64,000 bases of DNA, from the NCBI RefSeq assembly GCF_023920705.1, contig NZ_CP094657.1, positions 1,736,001-1,800,000 of the forward strand. Direction: 5' to 3'. The notes under the pieces were generated by a model that saw only the letters and a list, made by a program, of their open reading frames with translations, did not search any database and had not been told where the DNA came from. A program made the translations under genes and the position numbers. This document shows, one piece after another, positions 27,306-35,928 of the stretch. This stretch comes from Acinetobacter sp. XS-4 (GTDB lineage: Bacteria > Pseudomonadota > Gammaproteobacteria > Pseudomonadales > Moraxellaceae). Numbering within the stretch: position 1 is the stretch's first letter; the number at the start of each line of letters is the position of its first letter.

Positions 27306-28712
27306 CTATAACATTGAGGTGTGTCTTATTGTTTTAAAGGCAATAATAGTACATATAATTTGAATTATCCCACCAATTAAGATTGCTAGCTGTAAACCAT
27401 TTGTACCACCATTCATTATGGTAAATATAGTTCCAAGAATAGCAACACCGATCGTCGCACCAAACATACGGGCAGCATTAATAAGCGCACTTGCAGTTCC
27501 AGATCGCGCTGCGATAGTTGAGCTAATCGCAATATTCATCAAGGGGCCAGTGGCACATCCCATACCTAGACCAGTCAAAATTAAACCCATTTCAGTGAAA
27601 ATAATTGATTGAAAATTAGCACTTGCAGAAATTAAAAATAATCCTGAGCTAATAATTGCACTTCCTCCGATAGCCATTGTTCGTAGGCCATAGTGATGCG
27701 AAAGTGTACTAGAAAATGGAGAGACGATAGCAAATACGAGTGCCATAGGGATCAGGGCAACTCCTGCCATGGCAGTACTAAACTGACCGGTAGTTAGCCA
27801 TGTTAGTGGTAATATGAACAGTACACCATACATGCCAAAAGTCATACCAGCTGTTGCGATCATTGCACCACGGAATGAGGATGAACTGAATATATCCAAT
27901 GGTATTAGTGCTGCTGAGCCTTTCTTTGCTTCTACACGAATAAAAAGAAATAGCGTAATTAAGGCCAAAGCGAATGCGAAAATAGCTGTTTTCGGCGCTA
28001 TATGAAACTGGATGGCAGCAAAAGCTAAGGACCCAAGTGAAACTGCACCTAAAATCTGAGCAAGTCCATCAACCTGTCGTCCTTGTGGATCAGATGATTC
28101 CTTTATAGAGATAGGGGAAAAAGCTAGAGCGGCTATACTGATAGGAATTACGATAATAAAAATACTTCGCCAACTGAAGTGGCTGATGAGTAATCCTCCA
28201 AGAGTTGGTCCTATTACAAAAGCTAGGCCATTACAGGCTGCCCAAATGCCAAGGATACGTCCACGTTCAGTAGCTTCAAGCCAAGTGACTCGAATAATTG
28301 CTAATGATGCAGGTATGAATAAAGCTGCTCCAAGTCCTGCTAATGATCGGCCAATTATTAGAATAAAAGCAGAAGGAGCCGCTGCACAAATTAAGGAAGC
28401 TATTGTAAAAATAGCTGCTCCTATCATGAATATAAAGCGACGACCATAGAGATCAGCAAGTAAGCCTCCTGTTAACAAAAAAATAGCATAGACCAAATTA
28501 TAGCTATCTATAATCCACTGTAATGTGCTAACTCCAATGTTTAGATCACTCGCAATAGAATGTGTTGCAAGATTGATAATAGCTGTATCGATTTGAGCAA
28601 CAAGAACAGCGAGACAAAGAGTTATTAATGCGAGTCTATGATGCTGAGTAGTTTTATTAGTTTCATTTAATTTTTTTGTATCGTTTAGATTATTTGGTGA
28701 TTTCATTCTCAT
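27306..28712 (-). CDS. DHA2-family 14-helix MFS drug efflux protein
   Basis: 468 residues. Motif A-like GGLLADLYGRRFIFMIGAAIF lies near 80-100, motif C-like GLAFVIGPTLGGLLISHFSWRSIF near 160-185, and about 14 hydrophobic segments match the DHA2 (EmrB/QacA) group that exports drugs or toxic organics with protons. An alternative start at 28706 is equally possible. It is divergent from an ArsR-type regulator with a palindrome between them, a classical efflux/repressor arrangement. The inducing compound is unknown. Confidence 0.86.
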   Translation of the reverse strand: MRMKSPNNLNDTKKLNETNKTTQHHRLALITLCLAVLVAQIDTAIINLATHSIASDLNIGVSTLQWIIDSYNLVYAIFLLTGGLLADLYGRRFIFMIGAAIFTIASLICAAAPSAFILIIGRSLAGLGAALFIPASLAIIRVTWLEATERGRILGIWAACNGLAFVIGPTLGGLLISHFSWRSIFIIVIPISIAALAFSPISIKESSDPQGRQVDGLAQILGAVSLGSLAFAAIQFHIAPKTAIFAFALALITLFLFIRVEAKKGSAALIPLDIFSSSSFRGAMIATAGMTFGMYGVLFILPLTWLTTGQFSTAMAGVALIPMALVFAIVSPFSSTLSHHYGLRTMAIGGSAIISSGLFLISASANFQSIIFTEMGLILTGLGMGCATGPLMNIAISSTIAARSGTASALINAARMFGATIGVAILGTIFTIMNGGTNGLQLAILIGGIIQIICTIIAFKTIRHTSML

Positions 28713-28764
28713 ATCTGCAAATTTAAAACTTAATATTCACGAGTATATGGCTGGATTTGGGAAG

Positions 28765-28788
28765 ATGCTTCGAGCAATATCGAAACAT
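28765..28788. promoter_or_regulatory. 24-bp interrupted palindrome between efflux gene and ArsR-type regulator
   Basis: ATG-N-TTCGA-N6-TCGAA-N-CAT is symmetric over 24 bp in the 124-bp divergent promoter region. This is a likely operator for the regulator at 28837. Confidence 0.65.
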
Positions 28789-28836
28789 TGTCTATAACGA
28801 ACTGGCTATGATTCTATCTTTGACAAGGAGATTGCA

Positions 28837-29547
28837 GTGCCAGCCTACTCGAATGTTATATCAACAGCTTTTTTAATTGCAGATCAAACACGTATGGCTA
28901 TGCTTGTTGCCTTATTAGACGGGCGTTCATTACCAGCTGGTGAACTTGCTCGCATATCTGGAGTGACAGCTCAGACTGCTAGTTCCCACCTTACTAAATT
29001 ATTGGAGGGTGGTTTAATATCCGTCGAAATGGAAGGTCGTCATCGTTATTATCGGCTCGCGGGTAGTCATATAGCACAAATTCTCGAATATCTTGCAGTT
29101 GTTTCCCCTGAAGTTTCAGGCAGAACAAAAGTATTGAGTCAAAAGGATCGCCAATTACGGTTTTGTCGCCGTTGTTATGATCATCTAGCAGGACAAGTGG
29201 GGGTAGCGATAACCACAGCTTTGGAGAATCATGATTATATTCGAGTAGTTGAAGATAAGCAGTTTATTGTTACATCATCAGGAATAGAATGGTTTTCCTC
29301 TATTGGTCTAAATGTCAGTTTAATTAAATCAAGTCGTAGAGGGCTTGCTCGACAATGTCTGGATTGGACAGAACGTGTTCATCATCTAGGTGGGCCATTG
29401 GGGGTACACCTCATGAATCATTTGTCAGTAATTGGTTGGTTACGTTATTCAAAATCGTCCCGTGCAGTACAAATTACTCAGAGAGGAATAGTTGAGTTGA
29501 ACAAGCAACTCGGTGTAGATATAACATCTATTGATATTATTAATTAA
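28837..29547 (+). CDS. ArsR-type winged-helix transcriptional regulator with conserved C-terminal domain
   Basis: 236 residues starting at GTG 28837 with AAGGAG eight bases upstream. An ArsR-like winged helix occupies about residues 5-80 (LPAGELARISGVTAQTASSHL, then GRHRYYRLAG). The second half begins with RFCRRCYDHLAGQVG near 108, a cysteine pair common to this regulator subgroup. Canonical arsenic-site cysteines on the DNA-recognition helix are absent, so the inducer is probably organic. It presumably represses the divergent DHA2 pump and itself through the palindrome at 28765. Confidence 0.82.
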   Translation: MPAYSNVISTAFLIADQTRMAMLVALLDGRSLPAGELARISGVTAQTASSHLTKLLEGGLISVEMEGRHRYYRLAGSHIAQILEYLAVVSPEVSGRTKVLSQKDRQLRFCRRCYDHLAGQVGVAITTALENHDYIRVVEDKQFIVTSSGIEWFSSIGLNVSLIKSSRRGLARQCLDWTERVHHLGGPLGVHLMNHLSVIGWLRYSKSSRAVQITQRGIVELNKQLGVDITSIDIIN

Positions 29548-30089
29548 TTTATGTTCCTCAATATATTCTTAAACGAATCTAGTCAAGGGGTTAAAAGATT
29601 ACTAAAATTATAGTTGTATACTATTTAAGGATGACAATTAGAAATGAAAGAGTAGTAAAGCAATTTTAGGATCAGCACTATTAAGCTTTCATTTAATCCA
29701 ATGTTAAAGTAATTAATTCTTCTCGGTTGAGTTTATGTTTAGAGTTTCAACTAATTAAATACTTTAGGAGTAATTATTAATCTATTTAAGCAATATCTTA
29801 AATATAATTATTTCGAATTTACTATTTTCGATACATAGAAAGATTCGCCATTATAAAATAATTCCGATTGCCAAATTACCTTTTTATGAAAAGTGCAAGG
29901 CTAATAGATTTTCAATTCGGTAACTTCTACTATTAAATTATCCCTTCTCAAACGTTAAGATATGTCCGCCTTGTTTCTGGTCTTTAAACAAAAAGGATAA
30001 TCTCTGATATTAATATCATTCAAAAACTCTGGTAACGGATATGATTGAAAAAATAATATATTGCTTATAAGTAAAAATATTTAAGTACA
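29548..30089. other. AT-rich intergenic region without recognisable gene
   Basis: About 540 bp between the regulator stop and the hairpin at 30090. I see no ORF with a ribosome site, no RNA gene and no clear repeat shared with the rest of the window. Confidence 0.5.
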
Positions 30090-30121
30090 ACTAATCTAAT
30101 AGATATAACTATTAGATTAGT
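30090..30121 (-). terminator. 13-bp perfect hairpin downstream of the SDR gene
   Basis: ACTAATCTAATAG / CTATTAGATTAGT are perfectly complementary around ATATAA, 11 bases beyond the SDR stop. On the minus strand it is followed by TTGTACTTAAATATTTTT, so it is a plausible but not ideal terminator. Confidence 0.6.
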
Positions 30122-30132
30122 AAAATATCCTA

Positions 30133-30873
30133 CTAAATAATAGTATATCCACCATCAATTGTAATACATGAGCCATTCATAAAACGAGCTTCATCGGAAG
30201 CTAGAAAAATAGCTAACTCGGCAACTTCAGACGCTTCACCAAAACGGTTCAATGGAATTTTATCAGTAGGACGGGTTTCTAGCATTTTGACCGTCATTGG
30301 CGTACGAATAGTGCCTGGGCAAATAGCATTAATTTTGATGCCATGTTTGGCATACACTGCTGCCAGATGTTTTGTATAACCAATTACAGCATGTTTTGAG
30401 GCTGTATAAGAAGCGCCTCCCATTTGAGCAACTAGGCCCGCAATAGATGCAATATTGATAATTGCACCAGAACCCTGTTCAATCATTTTTGGTAGAACCA
30501 AATTACTTAAATTGAATACGGCTTTTACATTTATGGCGAACATAGTGTCCCAAAGTTCTTCGGTCGTATCTAAGCTATTGGTATATTTGTCGAAAATACC
30601 TGCATTGTTAAGTAGTACATCAATTCGTCCAAACTTCTCTAATGTGAATTCAACTAACTGCTTGAGCTGATCAAATTGAGTGACATCAACTTGAAATGCA
30701 AAGGCTTCTCCACCTGCGTTGATGATCTTCTCGGCAACTTGGTTAGCCAGTTCTAAATTCAGGTCAGCAATCATTAATTTTGCTCCTTGTTGTGCAAAAG
30801 CAATTGCTTCTGACTCTCCCATACCGGAAGCTGCACCTGTGATAATACAGACTTTATTTTGTAGTCTAGACAT
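30133..30873 (-). CDS. NAD-type short-chain dehydrogenase/reductase
   Basis: 246 residues of the classical SDR fold. Glycine motif TGAASGMG is near 11-18, and an aspartate at the end of beta-2 (MIADLN) favours NAD over NADP. NNAG lies near 90, and the catalytic set is Ser in NIASIAG and Tyr/Lys in YTASK near 155. The C-terminus is MNGSCITIDGGYTII. It would oxidise a secondary alcohol. Divergent from an IclR regulator and next to flavin dehydrogenases, it could oxidise a ring hydroxyl to a ketone. Start ATG 30873 has AGGAAA eight bases upstream. Its last 185 bp including the 3' flank recur, broken, at 47814-47995. Confidence 0.88.
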   Translation of the reverse strand: MSRLQNKVCIITGAASGMGESEAIAFAQQGAKLMIADLNLELANQVAEKIINAGGEAFAFQVDVTQFDQLKQLVEFTLEKFGRIDVLLNNAGIFDKYTNSLDTTEELWDTMFAINVKAVFNLSNLVLPKMIEQGSGAIINIASIAGLVAQMGGASYTASKHAVIGYTKHLAAVYAKHGIKINAICPGTIRTPMTVKMLETRPTDKIPLNRFGEASEVAELAIFLASDEARFMNGSCITIDGGYTII

Positions 30874-31060
30874 AATACATTTCCTAAATCCTAAGTTTTG
30901 ATCTAAGCTCTCTTTGTGAAATAGATGCTTAAATATTGAAGTTCTCCTGTAAGACTTAAAATACGTATTTAGCTAAACTAGCTCTAGATACAATCTGGGA
31001 ATGAAGACGATATTCAGACATACTGAGCGAATATCGGACAGGGAATTTTGAAAAGGGAAA

Positions 31061-31870
31061 ATGATGAGGGATCAGATTATTCAACATCCGCTCTCTGAAG
31101 AGACGATCAAATACGATGACTATATTGCAGGTTTAGCAAAGGGCCTAAATATTCTTGAGGCGTTTGGGACTGATCGACAGCGTTTAAATGTTACTCAGGT
31201 CGCAGAACGAACTAATATTACTCGTACAGCAGCACGTAGATATCTAAAGACACTCAAGTTTTTAGGCTATCTTGAAACTGATGAATATTATTACTGGTTA
31301 ACACATAAGGTACTTAAGTTTTCAGGGGCTTTTTTAAGTACAGCACATTTGCCAAAAATATCGCAGTCGGTGTTAAATCATTTATCTGAAAAAACGACAT
31401 TAGTTTTCTCAGTGGTGGTTCAAGATAATTATGAGGTTGTTCCGATTGCTAGAAGTGTCCCGCAAAATGATCATTTCCGAGTAAGTCCTTTTGGTATTCA
31501 TCTAGGTAACCGAATTCCTGCTCATGCTTCATCTACGGGTAAAGTTTTATTAGCGCATAAATCCTTAGAAGAGCAGAAAAACTGGATTAAGTTATATGGA
31601 CTTAAACGATTTACTGCATATACATACACAGAAAAAGCCAGTTTTCTAGCTGCATTACAGACCATTAAGGACAATGGTTATTGTATTTCCGCTGAAGAAT
31701 ATGAACTAGGCGTAACAGCAATTGCGATACCGATTATTAATCAGACTGGTGATATTATTGCAGGACTAAATGCTGTTGCTCCGATTTCTAAAGTAAATGA
31801 TATCTATCTGATTAATACGGTTTTGCCATTACTAAGAGAGGCGGCCAAAGAAATTCGAGACATGATTTAG
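31061..31870 (+). CDS. IclR-family regulator (PcaU/PobR-like)
   Basis: 269 residues. The N-terminal winged helix is about 20-80 (AGLAKGLNILEAF, then VTQVAERTNITRTAARRYLKTL), followed by the IclR effector domain with LGNRIPAHASSTGKVLLA near 145-162 and the ending TVLPLLREAAKEIRDM. PcaU/PobR-type members usually activate aromatic-acid catabolic genes when the substrate is present. It is divergent from the SDR gene and 311 bp upstream of the flavoprotein-NIPSNAP-AAHS genes, so either or both are likely targets. Confidence 0.87.
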   Translation: MMRDQIIQHPLSEETIKYDDYIAGLAKGLNILEAFGTDRQRLNVTQVAERTNITRTAARRYLKTLKFLGYLETDEYYYWLTHKVLKFSGAFLSTAHLPKISQSVLNHLSEKTTLVFSVVVQDNYEVVPIARSVPQNDHFRVSPFGIHLGNRIPAHASSTGKVLLAHKSLEEQKNWIKLYGLKRFTAYTYTEKASFLAALQTIKDNGYCISAEEYELGVTAIAIPIINQTGDIIAGLNAVAPISKVNDIYLINTVLPLLREAAKEIRDMI

Positions 31871-31889
31871 TTTATTGTTCTGTGGTTTC

Positions 31890-31919
31890 AAAAAAACGTC
31901 CTTATTGGGCGTTTTTTTA
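31890..31919 (+). terminator. Terminator after the IclR gene
   Basis: AAAAAACGTCC / GGGCGTTTTTT pair with one wobble around TTATT and end in a T-run. Confidence 0.85.
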
Positions 31920-32000
31920 TATTTAAAATAATTTTATCAATATTTTAAGACTATTTATTTTGTTTTATATAACCGTTGGAAGAGATGATTTTATAAACAG

Positions 32001-32037
32001 TGAACGATATAAGATGTGTTTGCGCGATCATCGTTCA
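32001..32037. promoter_or_regulatory. Inverted repeat in the flavoprotein operon leader
   Basis: TGAACGAT at 32001-32008 is the exact complement of ATCGTTCA at 32030-32037, with a related GTTCGAT at about 32100. Spaced GTTCGAT-like repeats are typical of PcaU/PobR-type IclR sites, so this may be the target of the regulator at 31061. Tentative. Confidence 0.4.
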
Positions 32038-32181
32038 ATTTAAAAGAAAGTGGTCTAGTCGGAACTGTGATAGCCCCGTAGTTTAATAAAAAGAAAAGCG
32101 TTCGATACAACACTATCAGGATGGTGTAGCCAGCTATTTCAGGCAAGTGAACGCATGGATCTGTCGCAAGGAGTGACAACA

Positions 32182-33966
32182 ATGAATACCAAATTACCTC
32201 AACAGCTTGAATGCGATTTGGTTGTGGTGGGTGCAGGGGCAGGCGGTTTGTCGACTGCGATTACTGCTAAGAAAAAAGGCTTAAATGTTATTGTCCTTGA
32301 AAAAGATGATGTGTTCGGAGGTACAACAGCTTTTTCTGGTGGAGTACTATGGGTTCCAGGAAACCATCATGCAAAACAAAATGGTATACAAGATAGTCGT
32401 GAAGCAGCGTTGACCTATTTAAAGCATGAAACCAAAGAGTTTTTTAATGCTGAGGCTGTAAACGTATTTCTGGATTATGCACCTGAAATGCTAAATTTTT
32501 TCGAACAATACACCTCAGTTAAATTTATCCCGACACTTTATCCAGACTATCATCCAGATGCTCCTGGTGGGGTTGATATTGGTCGCTCTGTACTAGCTGC
32601 ACCTTATGATATTCGTGGTTTGGGCGAGAATATGAAACGTCTACGTCCGCCTCTTAAAACGATTACCTTTATTGGCATGATGTTTAATTCATCTAATGCG
32701 GATTTAAAGCACTTTTTTAATGCTACTAAATCGTTTACTTCATTTATCTATGTGGCAAAGCGATTAGCTATTCATTTAAAAGAACTGGCTATCTATGGTC
32801 GTGGTACTAATGTCACAAGTGGTAATGCTTTGGCTGCACGTTTGGCTAAATCTGCATTTGATTTAGATATTCCAATCTATACAGAAGCTGAAGTTAAGCA
32901 GTTAAATTTTGAAAATGGCAAAGTTGTTGGCGTACAAGTTAAACAACAAGATCAGCACTGCCAGATTAAATCTAAAAATGGAGTCGTGCTGGCATGTGGC
33001 GGTTTTTCACATGATATTGAACGACTCAAACAAGTTTACGCGCACCTGAAACGTGGAGGTGAACACATCTCTCCTGTACCAAAGACTAATACAGGAGATG
33101 GATGTCGCCTTGCTGAATCGGTTGGCGGTGTGGTGGATATTCACTATGCGGACTCTGCTGCATGGATGCCTGTGTCAAAAGTCCCTTATACAGATAGCTA
33201 TGGCGTGTTCCCACATTTATTAGACCGTTATAAGCCTGGAATTATTGGTGTACTTAAAAATGGTAAGCGTTTCACCAATGAATCAAACTCTTATCATGAC
33301 GTTGGTGCAGATTTATTTAGGGCTTGTGAGGAGCTTGATGAAACTGCTATGTGGTTGATTTGTGATCATAAAACGATTAGCAAATATGGTTTGGGTTATG
33401 CCAAACCAGCCCCAATGCCACTTTCATCTTTAATTAAAAAAGGATATCTCTTTAAAGGTAATAGTTTAAAAGAGCTGGCACAGCAGGCAGGAATTAATGC
33501 TGAGCAGTTAGTTAAGACGGTACAGCGTTATAACGAGGGTGCTGTGAAGGGCCAAGACCCAGAATTTCATCGTGGTTCTACTTCGTTTAACCGATATTTG
33601 GCCGATCCAGATCACAAACCAAATCCATGTGTAGCACCAATAGAGCAAGGCCCATTTTATGCTGTAAAAGTTTTTATGGGTGATTTAGGAACATTTGATG
33701 GTATTAGAACTGCCGTTACTGGTGAGGTATTAAATCAGTTTCATCAACCCATTCAAGGTTTATACGCAGTAGGTAATGACCGTGCGAGTATTATGGGAGG
33801 AAACTATCCAGGTGCAGGAATTACTTTAGGGCCAATCATGACTTTTGGTTATATCACAGGATCACATATTGCTGATTTAGCTAAAGGAGGGAATGGTTTT
33901 ATATCATCTAAAAATTCTAAATCTGCCAATTCTCAATCCGTTAAGGAGACTTTTCATGTTTCATAA
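32182..33966 (+). CDS. FAD-dependent 3-ketosteroid-dehydrogenase/fumarate-reductase-like flavoprotein 1
   Basis: 594 residues. The FAD-binding motif VVVGAGAGGLSTAI is at the N-terminus, with FGGTTAFSGGVLWVPGN near 48-64. The C-terminal signature GNDRASIMGGNYPGAGITLGP near 530-550 is typical of KSTD-type Delta-dehydrogenases, which introduce a C=C bond next to a ring ketone. Start ATG 32182 follows AAGGAGTGACAAC; a start nine codons earlier lacks a ribosome site. It overlaps the following NIPSNAP gene by 11 bp. From context the substrate is an alicyclic oxo-acid, probably not a steroid, since no steroid genes are present. Cytoplasmic; no Tat signal seen. Confidence 0.82.
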   Translation: MNTKLPQQLECDLVVVGAGAGGLSTAITAKKKGLNVIVLEKDDVFGGTTAFSGGVLWVPGNHHAKQNGIQDSREAALTYLKHETKEFFNAEAVNVFLDYAPEMLNFFEQYTSVKFIPTLYPDYHPDAPGGVDIGRSVLAAPYDIRGLGENMKRLRPPLKTITFIGMMFNSSNADLKHFFNATKSFTSFIYVAKRLAIHLKELAIYGRGTNVTSGNALAARLAKSAFDLDIPIYTEAEVKQLNFENGKVVGVQVKQQDQHCQIKSKNGVVLACGGFSHDIERLKQVYAHLKRGGEHISPVPKTNTGDGCRLAESVGGVVDIHYADSAAWMPVSKVPYTDSYGVFPHLLDRYKPGIIGVLKNGKRFTNESNSYHDVGADLFRACEELDETAMWLICDHKTISKYGLGYAKPAPMPLSSLIKKGYLFKGNSLKELAQQAGINAEQLVKTVQRYNEGAVKGQDPEFHRGSTSFNRYLADPDHKPNPCVAPIEQGPFYAVKVFMGDLGTFDGIRTAVTGEVLNQFHQPIQGLYAVGNDRASIMGGNYPGAGITLGPIMTFGYITGSHIADLAKGGNGFISSKNSKSANSQSVKETFHVS

Positions 33967-34288
33967 ACCGATTGTTGATCACCGTATTTATAATATTACA
34001 CCAAGATGTATGCCTAGATTTCTTGAGGTATTCGATCAGCTGGCGATGCCTATTTTGAAAAAGCACTTGGGTGAGCCGCTTGGTTTTTATATTAGTAATA
34101 TCGGTACGTTAAATCAGGTTGTACATTTGTGGGGTTATGACAGCCTGGATGACTATGAAAAGCGTAGTTTTGCTCGAGATACAGATCCTGACTTCCAAAT
34201 TTATTTGAAAGCATCTGAAGGTTTAGTGACGTCACAGGTGAATCAAATTTTAAGGCCAGTGAGCTTAGCTTCATTAACTAAGCCTTAA
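33956..34288 (+). CDS. NIPSNAP-family small protein 1
   Basis: 110 residues with ATG 33956 and AAGGAG upstream, overlapping the flavoprotein gene. The ferredoxin-like NIPSNAP pattern is visible: VDHRIYNITPRCMPRFLEVF, then LGFYISNIGTLNQVVHLWGYDSLDDYEKR, then the closing helix. The family's biochemical role is poorly known. Bacterial members are often fused or adjacent to catabolic oxidoreductases. Its overlap with one flavoprotein, and a second NIPSNAP overlapping another flavoprotein at 46861, argues for a joint function such as product release or isomerisation. That last point is inference. Confidence 0.78.
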   Translation: MFHKPIVDHRIYNITPRCMPRFLEVFDQLAMPILKKHLGEPLGFYISNIGTLNQVVHLWGYDSLDDYEKRSFARDTDPDFQIYLKASEGLVTSQVNQILRPVSLASLTKP

Positions 34289-34316
34289 ACAGCAGTTTAT
34301 TTAAAAATTCCCTTAA

Positions 34317-34342
34317 GGAACGGTGTTTTGAGAAAAACACCG
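34317..34342 (+). promoter_or_regulatory. IclR-like half-operator within a hairpin before AAHS transporter 1
   Basis: GGAACGGTGTTTT at 34317-34329 matches the centre of the 25-bp palindrome at 40116-40140 (GGAACGGTGTTCC) in 11 of 13 bases. CGGTGTTTT / AAAACACCG (34321-34342) also forms a 9-bp hairpin. It may be a secondary site of the IclR regulator at 39329, or an attenuator. Confidence 0.4.
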
Positions 34343-34375
34343 AGGGAAACTTCGTGCTTTTAAAAGGAGAAACTC

Positions 34376-35728
34376 ATGAGCACAAGTCAAATACAAAGGA
34401 AAGATGTAAAAAGCATATTAAATGAAAATAAGATGGGTAGACTACAAAAGCTCATTCTATTTTTTTGCTTTGCTATTATTGCTCTAGATGGTCTGGATGT
34501 CGTAGTCATGGGATTGATTGCTCCTCAGATTATTCAGGAGTGGGGTATTAGTGCACAAGAGTTAGCACCAGTTTTAAGTGCAGCATTGATTGGATTAGCA
34601 ATAGGTGCATTAGTTTCTGGACCTTTATCAGATAAATTTGGCCGAAAACCAGTGCTAATTTTAAGCGTACTTGGCTTTGGTATTTTTACTTTGCTGACAG
34701 CATTTTCAACTGATATCACACATCTCTTAATTTATCGCTTTCTTACAGGATTAGGTGCCGGTGCTGCTGCTCCCAATGCAGCGACTTTAGTTTCAGAATA
34801 TGCAGCAGATCATCGCCGTTCATTTTCAGTTACTGTTGCCTACTGTGGTTTTTCTCTGGGCGCTGCAGCAGGTGGTTTTTTAGCAGCATGGCTTATTCCG
34901 GAGTTTGGCTGGCGTAGTATGTTGATATTAGGCGGCGTACTGCCTTTGATTTTGGTACCATTTTTATATTGGAAAATGCCTGAATCAATTACCTATCTAG
35001 TCAAACAATCGTACTCACAAGATAAAATCAAAGCGATTTTAAAACGCTTATTTCCACAATCTTCTTTTTTAAATCAAGAAATTTATCTGAATGAAGTAAA
35101 AACCGAGAAATCTGGTCTAGGTCTAATTTTATCTAGTAAATATCGCTATGGCACGATTATGCTCTGGATCAGTTATTTCATGGCATTATTTTTAATCTAC
35201 CTATGCAGTAGCTGGTTACCAACCTTAATTAAGTCGAATCAATTTACGATTTCTCAAGCTGCCATTGTGACTTCGTTCTTTCAAATTGGTGGTCCTGTTG
35301 GAAGTATCACTCTTGGTTGGTGTATGGATCATTATCGTCCGCGTTTGGTTCTTTTTATTGCCATGTTAATTGGTGCACTTGCAACCTTTGGGTTAGGGCA
35401 TTTTGGTCATGATATGGTGCTTATGTGTGTTTTTGCATGGATTCTTGGTTTTACCTTTAATGGTGGGGCCGTTGGTTTGAGTGCTTTAGCGACTGGATAT
35501 TATCCGACTTCTGCTCGTGCAACCGGAGCAAGCTGGATGAATGGTATTGGGCGCTTTGGTGCAATATTAAGTGCGTTTGCTGGAGCTGCGATGATCAGTT
35601 CAGGTATGCCATTTTCTATGATGTTCTCATTGTTAATGATTCCTGCTGTACTTTCTGGTTTTGCTGTTTTAATTCAGGGTATTAAAACGAAACAGTCTGT
35701 TGTGCAAACTAAAACACAGTTGAGTTAA
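34376..35728 (+). CDS. AAHS-family aromatic/hydroaromatic acid:H+ symporter 1
   Basis: 450 residues with 12 helices. AAHS hallmarks are the DGLDVVVMGLIAPQI helix-1 motif (residues about 40-55), GPLSDKFGRKPVLI near 83-96, and the ATGASWMNGIGRFGAIL region near 385. The group includes BenK, PcaK and VanK and imports benzoate-like or shikimate-like acids. It lies 88 bp after NIPSNAP 1 with AAGGAGAAACTC before the ATG. It is probably co-regulated with flavoprotein 1. The AAHS protein at 40309 is a close paralogue. Confidence 0.88.
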   Translation: MSTSQIQRKDVKSILNENKMGRLQKLILFFCFAIIALDGLDVVVMGLIAPQIIQEWGISAQELAPVLSAALIGLAIGALVSGPLSDKFGRKPVLILSVLGFGIFTLLTAFSTDITHLLIYRFLTGLGAGAAAPNAATLVSEYAADHRRSFSVTVAYCGFSLGAAAGGFLAAWLIPEFGWRSMLILGGVLPLILVPFLYWKMPESITYLVKQSYSQDKIKAILKRLFPQSSFLNQEIYLNEVKTEKSGLGLILSSKYRYGTIMLWISYFMALFLIYLCSSWLPTLIKSNQFTISQAAIVTSFFQIGGPVGSITLGWCMDHYRPRLVLFIAMLIGALATFGLGHFGHDMVLMCVFAWILGFTFNGGAVGLSALATGYYPTSARATGASWMNGIGRFGAILSAFAGAAMISSGMPFSMMFSLLMIPAVLSGFAVLIQGIKTKQSVVQTKTQLS

Positions 35729-35928
35729 ATCAGTAATAAAGCAAGTTGATTAACAATTTTAAAATCTATATTTGCTTGTTAAATATTCTCTATGGCTTTG
35801 AATTAGCTTGATCAGCATGCTGGTCAGGTAAGGATAAATACACATTAAAAAATGTATAGCAGTTGATTCAGCTGAAATAATTCAAGGCTTTATGTTCATG
35901 ATAAACAATGTGCTAAGGAACAGCATTA

